12,654 nt of DNA from CAZRDB01 sp964598695 (GTDB lineage: Bacteria; Armatimonadota; Zipacnadia; UBA1398): assembly GCA_964598695.1 (NCBI GenBank), contig CAZRDB010000147.1, positions 1 through 12,654 of the forward strand. The letters run 5' to 3'. The notes below the pieces were generated by a model, which worked only from the letters and a program-made list of their open reading frames with translations, had not been told where the DNA came from and made no database searches. The stretch's first letter is position 1; each line of letters begins with the position of its first letter. The position numbers and the translations under genes are program-made. Below are positions 7,604 through 12,654 of the stretch, piece after piece.

Positions 7604-8353
7604 ATGACCATTCGGCTCTCCCGCACCACTGCCGCGACCCTCGTCGCCCTGGTGGCCCTCGCCGGCGGCGCCGCCGTGCTGCGTGCGCAGGAGCCCGCGC
7701 CGCAGCTTCCCATCGGCGTGGTCGACATGTACCGGATCGAGGAGCAGGCGCCGCAGTTCGCCGCCGCCCGGGCGAGCGTGGAGGACCTGCAGGGCCAGCT
7801 CACGGCCGTGATGCAGGTCGCCGCCTCGTACCGGTTCCTCACCCCGGCCGAGCTGGATGAGGCCGTCACGCTGTACCGGCTGAAGGACACGCGCACCCGG
7901 CAGCAGCGCGAGCGGCTCACGGCCCTCGCCGACCTCGACGCCAAGCACGCGGCGCGCTTCCACGAGCTGCCGGCGCTGCCGGAGGGGAGTCGGAGCGTCG
8001 GCACCGACGCCGAGTTCGCCCAGCTCCTCGCGCTCTACGACGCCTGCGAGCAGCACCAGAACGACCTGGTGCGAGACGCGCGGGGCAAGCTCGCCGGCGA
8101 GGTCCGGGCGTACGAGGAGAAGGTCGCGGTGCAGTTCAACGGGGCGGTCGAGCAGGTCGCGCGGGAGCAGGGCCTCGCGATGGTCCTCGAGAAGCGGGTG
8201 CGGATCGAGAGCGCCGAGGTCGACCCGACGCTCCAGTCGCTCGGCTACCAGTACCGCCGCGTGGTCCACTACGGCGGAACCGACGTGACCGACGCCGTCG
8301 TTGCCGAGCTGATCCGGCGGAACAACGAGGCGAACGGCGTGCCGGCGCCCTAA
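7604..8353 (+). CDS. OmpH/Skp-like periplasmic chaperone family protein
   Basis: A 249-residue exported protein. The signal peptide covers about residues 1-28 (Ala/Val/Leu core ending LRA). Mature sequence begins PQLPIGVVDMYRIEEQAP, like the first strand of OmpH/Skp proteins (typically IGVVDxxxxxxxxP). A long charged helical region rich in Gln, Arg and Glu follows and would form the coiled-coil tentacle. The C-terminal part, EQVAREQGLAMVLEKRV and DVTDAVVAELIRRNN, matches the closing strand and helix of the family. Skp proteins are trimers that hold unfolded outer membrane proteins in the periplasm. At 249 residues this one is longer than the usual 160-180 and is not next to bamA or lpxD, so its client may differ. 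Start ATG 7604 has GGAG 8 bases upstream. The TAA stop overlaps the stop of the convergent gene. Confidence 0.78.
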   Translation: MTIRLSRTTAATLVALVALAGGAAVLRAQEPAPQLPIGVVDMYRIEEQAPQFAAARASVEDLQGQLTAVMQVAASYRFLTPAELDEAVTLYRLKDTRTRQQRERLTALADLDAKHAARFHELPALPEGSRSVGTDAEFAQLLALYDACEQHQNDLVRDARGKLAGEVRAYEEKVAVQFNGAVEQVAREQGLAMVLEKRVRIESAEVDPTLQSLGYQYRRVVHYGGTDVTDAVVAELIRRNNEANGVPAP

Positions 8354-8727
8354 CGGCGGGCCGCGCCGCCGCCGACGGTCGGAGGGCCTCCCTCGAGGGG
8401 GAGGTCGCCCACGAGTCCGAGATCCGGGTCCTCGACGGGGAACGCGCCCTCCTCGGTGCGAAGCCGTCCCTCCTCGAGCCAGGCGCGGTCCCAGCGCACG
8501 TACACGCCCGAGGCCCGGCGGCTGCGGAGGAAGGTGCAGAGGGCCCGGTTGAGCACGGCCTGCTCGGCCGGCCCGGGGGGGGTGTCGCGGATGAACACGA
8601 ACGCGACCGCGCCCATCTTCTCGCAGACGAGGTCGAGCGTCGCGCCCCGGTGGGTCCAGTCGATGGCGATCAGCGTGTACTGGTCCCGCTGGTAGCGCCG
8701 CCAGAGCCTTTCGCGGAGCTGCTCCAC
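8350..8727 (-). CDS. Small protein of unknown function, possible degenerate YraN-like fold
   Basis: 125 residues, soluble, no signal peptide. Start GTG 8727 is chosen because AGGAG lies about 7 bases upstream within a GGAGGGAGGAG run (8735-8745); the frame continues further upstream but that part reads as low-complexity sequence overlapping the divergent gene's leader. Visible order: basic helix (EQLRERLWRRYQRDQ), strands YTLIAIDW and TLDLV, strand AVAFVFIRD, helix AEQAVLNRALCTFLRSR, strand GVYVRWD, then a disordered Gly/Pro/Ala tail from about residue 100. This order and the GATLDLV...AFVFIRD spacing recall YraN/UPF0102 proteins (GEIDLI...VFVEVKTR), a PD-(D/E)xK-type fold, but the E-x-K pair is replaced by F-x-R. 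I do not recognise the protein with certainty. The TAG stop shares bases with the convergent ompH-like stop. Confidence 0.7.
   Translation of the reverse strand: MEQLRERLWRRYQRDQYTLIAIDWTHRGATLDLVCEKMGAVAFVFIRDTPPGPAEQAVLNRALCTFLRSRRASGVYVRWDRAWLEEGRLRTEEGAFPVEDPDLGLVGDLPLEGGPPTVGGGAARR
8354..8371. terminator. Hairpin at the convergent gene junction
   Basis: CGGCGG (8354-8359) pairs with CCGCCG (8366-8371) around a 6-base loop, immediately after the ompH-like stop and inside the last codons of the opposing gene. It could end transcription from the plus strand. No T-tract is present and the stem is short, so support is weak. Confidence 0.3.
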
Positions 8728-8845
8728 CGTGACGCTCCTCCCTCCGCCCCGGCGCCCCGTACGGATGGTAGAGGAGCGGGCCACGGCCCGCAAGAAGCCC
8801 TTGGAGGGTGGCCCTCCGAGGCGCCCGGGAGAAGGAGGCGCAACC
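8728..8845. promoter_or_regulatory. Divergent promoter region with two hairpins
   Basis: 118 bases between the unknown minus-strand gene and the S1/P1-like nuclease. Two inverted repeats stand in tandem: GCGGGCC-AC-GGCCCGC (8776-8791), and CCTTGGAGGG-TGG-CCCTCCGAGG (8799-8821), a 10-bp stem with one G-T wobble ending 24 bases before the nuclease ATG. The nuclease ribosome binding site GAAGGAGG is at 8831-8838; the unknown gene's is at 8735-8745. No convincing -35/-10 pair could be chosen. Confidence 0.45.
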
Positions 8846-9703
8846 ATGCGACGGATTCCCCTCTTCACGCTGCTCGCGGCCACACTGTGCGCGCCCTGCT
8901 GGGCGTGGGGGAGCAAGGGCCATAGCTGGGCCACCGAGAACGCGATCCAGCTCCTTCCCGACCCGGCCCTCCGGGCATGGGCCGAAGAGCGCTTCGGCGA
9001 GCTGCTCCGCTGCTCGCTGGCGCCGGACTACCAACTCCGCGACGGCCTCGACGCGCCGCTCGAGAGCCCCAACCACTTCCTGAACTTCGAGGCGCTGGTC
9101 CCCTCGGGCCAGTGGGAGGACCTCCCCGCGTGTCGGGTCGACGCCCTCGCGCGCTGCACCGAGTTGGGCCTCCCACCGGGCGGCGGCGGGATGCTTCCCT
9201 ATCGGATCGAGGAGCTGTACGCGGCGCTCGTCAATGCGTTCCGGTGCGACCCGCGCAACGCCGCGCTGTGTGCCGGCCTCCTCGCCCACTACGCCGCCGA
9301 CGCGACCCAGCCACTGCACGTGACCGTCGACTACGACGGCCGGGCGGGGCAGGTCGAGGCGGGACGGAAGTACCTGCAGGGGATCCATGCCGAGTTCGAG
9401 ATCGTGTTCGTCGAGGACTCGGCGATCGAGTTCCGGCTGCGCTCGCGGCAGGCGGCGGCGCCGGTGACGGCGGTCCCGGACGTACGCGCCGCCACAATCG
9501 ATGTGCTGCGCGCCTCGCTCGCGTGCGTGGATCCGATCTACGCGGCGGCGGAGGCGCACCAGGGCGAGGGCAAGTACGCCGCCTGGGACCGGGAGATCGG
9601 CGATCTCACCGCGGGCCGCCTGGGCGCGGCCGCCTCGTTCACGGCAAGCCTGTGGCACGGGGCCTGGCGGGCGGCGGGCTCGCCGCCCCTACCGACGAAG
9701 TAA
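8846..9703 (+). CDS. Secreted S1/P1-type zinc nuclease or phospholipase C
   Basis: 285-residue exported trinuclear-zinc hydrolase; family members cleave single-stranded nucleic acid and 3'-nucleotides, or phospholipids. The signal peptide (1-20) ends CWA, so cleavage would leave W21 as the mature N-terminus, as the family requires because the N-terminal Trp binds zinc. Further ligands can be matched: H26 (WGSKGH), D61 (APDYQLRD), H77 (SPNHFLNFE), H148, D152 and H158 (HYAADATQPLH), H181 and E185 (HAEFE). The last ligand being Glu rather than Asp resembles bacterial phospholipase C-like members, so substrate is uncertain. Start ATG 8846 has GAAGGAGG 7 bases upstream; a longer in-frame opening to 8729 would hide the signal peptide. 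It probably works in the periplasm or outside the cell to scavenge phosphate or nucleotides. Confidence 0.88.
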   Translation: MRRIPLFTLLAATLCAPCWAWGSKGHSWATENAIQLLPDPALRAWAEERFGELLRCSLAPDYQLRDGLDAPLESPNHFLNFEALVPSGQWEDLPACRVDALARCTELGLPPGGGGMLPYRIEELYAALVNAFRCDPRNAALCAGLLAHYAADATQPLHVTVDYDGRAGQVEAGRKYLQGIHAEFEIVFVEDSAIEFRLRSRQAAAPVTAVPDVRAATIDVLRASLACVDPIYAAAEAHQGEGKYAAWDREIGDLTAGRLGAAASFTASLWHGAWRAAGSPPLPTK

Positions 9704-9713
9704 CGGGCGGAGG

Positions 9714-9742
9714 CGCGCAGACGGCTCAAGGAAGCCGGCGCG
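9714..9742 (+). terminator. Hairpin after the S1/P1-like gene
   Basis: CGCGC (9714-9718) pairs with GCGCG (9738-9742). After a 3-base bulge on the left side, CGGCT (9722-9726) pairs with AGCCG (9733-9737) around a 6-base loop. It begins 11 bases after the TAA stop, the usual place for a terminator, but no T-tract follows. The remaining bases to the kinase start contain one AT-richer patch (about 9749-9761) that may belong to its promoter; I cannot define it further. Confidence 0.4.
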
Positions 9743-9849
9743 TGGGGCAGAATCAACGTAACGTGGCTGCTGACCGGGACCGTGGGGCGGAGGCTTGATC
9801 GAGGCGAGACGCGGTCGCCGCCCGCGCGGAACCGGGAGAGAGCCGCCAC

Positions 9850-11736
9850 ATGGGTCTGAGCGTCTCACTGCTGCTGATCCTGTCGGGCGTGTGCCTCTAC
9901 GCCGGCTTCCACCACCTGATGGTGTGGCGGAAGCTCCGGCAGGAGTGGGCCCACGTCGGGTTCGGCGTCGGGACGCTGTTCGCGGCCGGCTACATCGGGC
10001 TGAGCGCCGCGCTCTACCAGACACCCTCGACCACGCTCTACGCCCTCGAGGTCAAGGCCCAGGCAGTCATGGCCTTCGGGTGCTTCGGCTGGATGGCCTG
10101 GTTCGTGGGCCACTACACCGGCTACCGGCCCCGCCCACTCCTGGTGGCAATCAGCCTGATGTGTGTCGGGCTGGCGATCTGGAACCTCACCCTCCCGTAC
10201 GGCTTGTGGTATGCCTCGCTCGAGGGCCTCGCCCGGCACCGGATGTTCTGGGGTGAGTGGGTGGTGCTCCCCGAGGCGACCTCCGACTGGCACGCCCTGA
10301 CCGACACCGCGATGGAGCTGCTCCTCACCGGCTACGTCATCGCGGCGGTCTGGCGGCAGCACCGCCGGGGCCAGCGCGAGGCTGCCCGCGCGCTGGGCCT
10401 CGCGATCGGGCTGCTGATGACCACCGCCCTGGTGGACGTCGTACACGACCTGCTGGGCTGGAAGACGCTGTACATCGCCGAGTTCGGCTTCGTCTCCCTC
10501 GTGCTCCTGATGGGCGACCGCCTCACCACCGTCCACCGCGACCTGACCCTCGCGCTACGGCGCACGGTCGACGCGCTACAGGCCGAGGCCGCCGAGCTGC
10601 GCGAGGCCCGCGACGCGCTGGCCGACAGCGAGGCTCGCTTCCGCGCGGTGGTCGACCACGCCGCCGACCCGATCCTGATCCACACACCGCAGGGGCGGAT
10701 CGTCCACGCCAACCGCGCCGCCCGGGAGGCCTTCGGCTACGATGGGCCGGCGATGACCGGACTGGACCTTCGGACGCTCGAGGCCGACCCGGCGCCGGAG
10801 GGCAAGCGCTCGCTGCCGGGGCTCCGCGAATCGCTCACCGCGATGCGCACCTACCGGCGCGCGGACGGCGCCACCTTCCGGGCCGAGGTGCGAATGCGGC
10901 AGCTTCGGCTCGGCGGCGAGGAGCTGGTGATCGCGCTCGCGCGCGACGTCAGCGCCCGGGAGCGGCTGGAGCAGCATCTCCGGGAGAGCGAGCGGCTCGA
11001 GATGGTTGCGCGCCTCGCAGGCGGGATCGCGCACGAGTTCAACAACGTGCTGCAGGTGGTCCAGGCGAGCGGCGAGCTTGCGCTGACCCAAGTGCCGTCC
11101 TCCAGCCCGGCCGCCGCGGGGCTCTCGGCTTCCCTGCGCGCCACCGACCGCGCGGCACGCCTGGTACGGCAGCTCCTCGCCTTCAGCCAGCAGCAGCTCC
11201 TGACCGTGACCGAGATCGAGCCCGGGGAGATCGCTGCCGCGGTTGCCGAGCGCCTTCGGGAGAAGGTCGGGAAGGGCGTCGCGGTCTCGCTCCATCGCGA
11301 CAGCGGCCAGGGATCGGTCCGGGGCGACCGCCGGCAGCTCGTCCAGGTGCTGATGAGCCTGTGCGACAACTCCCGGGCCGCCACGGAGGCGGGTGGTGAG
11401 ATCCGGCTGTCCTCGGGCTACGTCGAGCTGACTGCGGACGACTGCGCGCTGGAGCCGAGGGCCAAGCCCGGGCGGTACGCGGTGCTCGCGGTGCGCGACA
11501 CGGGCTGCGGGATGGACTCCGAGACGCTCCGCCGGGCGTTGGATCCGTTCTACAGCACGCGTGAGGTAGGCGAAGGGAGGGGTCTCGGGTTGGCGGCGGC
11601 GCGTGGGACCGTTGAACAACATGGCGGTCTGATTCGTGTTAGTAGTGAGCCTGGACAAGGGACATTGGTCCAGGTGCTCCTGCCCGTGGCCGATCCGGCC
11701 TCGGGCACCGCGGCCCCCGGTTCGGCCCGCCCGTAG
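9850..11736 (+). CDS. Seven-TM PAS-domain sensor histidine kinase
   Basis: 628-residue membrane histidine kinase. Seven hydrophobic segments (about 3-24, 35-56, 70-92, 97-118, 150-173, 182-203, 207-226) form the input domain, resembling 7TMR-DISM/MASE-like sensors. A short coiled coil (about 228-262) leads to one PAS domain (about 264-375, FRAVVDHAADPILIHTPQGR). The phosphoacceptor is H395 in GGIAHEFNN. The ATPase domain has N507 in the N-box (DNSRAA), D550 in the G1 box (DTGCGMD), DPFYSTR as F-box and GRGLGLA as G2. It ends shortly after, so there is no attached receiver domain, and no response regulator gene lies in the window. Start ATG 9850 follows a GGGAGAGAG run by about 7 bases. Codon use changes sharply at 11611-11667. 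The ligand is unknown; the receptor gene next door may share the circuit. Confidence 0.9.
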   Translation: MGLSVSLLLILSGVCLYAGFHHLMVWRKLRQEWAHVGFGVGTLFAAGYIGLSAALYQTPSTTLYALEVKAQAVMAFGCFGWMAWFVGHYTGYRPRPLLVAISLMCVGLAIWNLTLPYGLWYASLEGLARHRMFWGEWVVLPEATSDWHALTDTAMELLLTGYVIAAVWRQHRRGQREAARALGLAIGLLMTTALVDVVHDLLGWKTLYIAEFGFVSLVLLMGDRLTTVHRDLTLALRRTVDALQAEAAELREARDALADSEARFRAVVDHAADPILIHTPQGRIVHANRAAREAFGYDGPAMTGLDLRTLEADPAPEGKRSLPGLRESLTAMRTYRRADGATFRAEVRMRQLRLGGEELVIALARDVSARERLEQHLRESERLEMVARLAGGIAHEFNNVLQVVQASGELALTQVPSSSPAAAGLSASLRATDRAARLVRQLLAFSQQQLLTVTEIEPGEIAAAVAERLREKVGKGVAVSLHRDSGQGSVRGDRRQLVQVLMSLCDNSRAATEAGGEIRLSSGYVELTADDCALEPRAKPGRYAVLAVRDTGCGMDSETLRRALDPFYSTREVGEGRGLGLAAARGTVEQHGGLIRVSSEPGQGTLVQVLLPVADPASGTAAPGSARP

Positions 11737-11742
11737 CGGGCT
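11724..11742 (+). terminator. Hairpin over the kinase stop codon
   Basis: GGCCCGC (11724-11730) pairs with GCGGGCT (11736-11742), with one G-T wobble, around a 5-base loop that holds the first two bases of the TAG stop. A T follows at 11743 but there is no T-tract. It may mark the end of the kinase transcript; alternatively the receptor gene is co-transcribed through it. Confidence 0.3.
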
Positions 11743-11899
11743 TCGGGCGCCACACCGCACACGGCCAGGCGTTGCGAGGGACATCGCGGCGCCCAGCTCG
11801 CACCGAGAGCACCAGTGGCTACTCCCGGGATGGGGACCGCCCAGGGCGGCTGCCTGCGCGTAACGGGTTCTCCGGGCGACGAAAGGGACAGGAGGGGGC
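11737..11899 (+). other. Spacer before the Cache receptor gene
   Basis: 163 bases. It contains a CCGCCC-A-GGGCGG inverted repeat (11837-11849) and, at its end, the ribosome binding site AGGAGG (11889-11894), 5 bases before GTG 11900, which decides the receptor start. I see no recognisable riboswitch and no clear promoter. Confidence 0.5.
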
Positions 11900-12654
11900 A
11901 GTGCGCATCAGCCTCTCGATTCGTGCGCGCCTGATCGTGGGCTTCATCGCCGTCGTGGTACTGGGCGTGGCGGTGCAGTCCTTCCTGAGCTTCCGACAGG
12001 CCGGGCCCGAGGTCGCGGAGCTTGGCCGGCAGGACCTCAAGCACATCGGCGACGGCGTCTACGCCATGTGCGACACCCAGCACAAACTGCTGGAGATGAA
12101 GGTGGCATCCGACCTGATCGTCGCCCGCAACACGCTCCACCGTTACGGCGCGGAGATCACCGAGGGCGACCCGGTCGAGATGAAGGTCTCCGACCAGGAC
12201 ACCAAGGCCGAGCAGACGGTGCACGTGCCGTCCTGGAGCATCGGCGAGCAGCCGATCAGCGGCGACTTCACCATCGTCGACGAGGTGAAGAAGTCGGCCG
12301 GGATCGCGTGTACGATCTTCCAGAAGATCGACTCCGGCCTCCTGCGGACCTCCACGAACGTGGTCAAGGACGACGGCAAACGGGCGGTCGGGACCTACAT
12401 CCCGAACTCGAGCCCGGTGGCGCAGGCCATCCTCGCGGGCAAGGAGTTCGTCGGCCCCGCGACCGTCGTCGGCAAGAAGTACGTCACCAAGTACGAGCCG
12501 ATCAAGAACGGCGAGGGCAAGGTCATCGGCGCCCTCTTCGTCGGGCTCCCGGCCGAGAGCGTGCAGGAGCTGCGCACGGCGATCATGGAGACCAAGATCG
12601 GCGAGTCCGGCTACGTGTTTGTCCTCGACTCCCAAGGGACCTACGTGATCAGCC
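11900..12654 (+). CDS. Cache-domain receptor, probable methyl-accepting chemotaxis protein (C-terminus beyond window)
   Basis: The first 251 codons of a longer gene. A short basic N-terminus (VRISLSIRARL) is followed by one membrane segment (about 12-30) and then an extracytoplasmic sensor. The sensor holds a DSGLLRTSTNVVKDDGKRAVG segment, the KYVTKYEPIKNGEGKVIGALFVGLP segment and then IGESGYVFVLDSQGTYVIS, the order found in Cache_3-Cache_2 fusion sensors. These usually sit on methyl-accepting chemotaxis proteins, with a second membrane helix, HAMP and signalling domain following, all outside this window; a kinase or diguanylate cyclase output cannot be excluded. Start GTG 11900 follows AGGAGG by 5 bases. 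It lies 163 bases downstream of the kinase on the same strand. No stop codon is seen before the right edge. Confidence 0.82.

Noticed and set aside
6107..9658. An 1183-codon minus-strand open frame
   Set aside because: It runs antisense to the mannosidase, ompH-like and nuclease genes and across the real minus-strand gene in another frame; composition is typical of shadow sequence.
11813..11819. GCCACTG on the minus strand, like a cobalamin riboswitch B12 box
   Set aside because: The other conserved cobalamin elements are absent nearby and it points away from the adjacent receptor gene; a 7-base match is expected by chance.
10576..12635. Long minus-strand frames opposite the kinase and receptor
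   Set aside because: They mirror well-recognised kinase and Cache coding sequence and show no domain of their own.

Overview
This is a draft-assembly fragment of very GC-rich bacterial chromosome. It carries a 10-base N gap, and nearly every codon ends in G or C. An OmpH/Skp-like periplasmic chaperone points to a cell with an outer membrane. The set of genes (M6 protease with CARDB repeats, S1/P1-like nuclease, PAS kinase, Cache chemoreceptor) would suit an uncultured free-living lineage such as Candidatus Eisenbacteria or a relative. That placement is an inference from gene style, not from a marker gene.

Layout, left to right. Positions 1-3995 (minus strand) hold most of a huge secreted M6-type metalloprotease with six CARDB repeats and a carboxypeptidase-regulatory-like domain; its C-terminus lies beyond the left edge. 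A 349-base divergent spacer follows. Then on the plus strand come a small DsrE/YchN-like protein (4345-4704) and a GH2 beta-mannosidase (4826-7441), the latter interrupted by a misjoined assembly gap. Next is an OmpH/Skp-like protein (7604-8353), which meets a convergent unknown 125-residue protein (8350-8727, minus) with overlapping stop codons. Divergent from that is a secreted S1/P1-type zinc nuclease or phospholipase (8846-9703). The right end carries a seven-TM PAS histidine kinase (9850-11736) and the first 251 codons of a Cache-type receptor, probably a methyl-accepting chemotaxis protein (11900 to the edge).

The genes do not form one pathway. Two encode exported hydrolases, one a probably cytoplasmic glycosidase, and the last two are sensory and may be functionally linked. 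I see no tRNA, rRNA, CRISPR array, insertion sequence, integrase or phage gene. I did not find a clear new multi-gene system. The best leads are: a 90-base false duplication inside the mannosidase; a DnaJ-like CxxC-x12-CxxC peptide in the open frame upstream of the protease; hairpins whose CCTCC arms could mask ribosome binding sites at three genes; and the small unknown protein that resembles a YraN nuclease without its catalytic residues.
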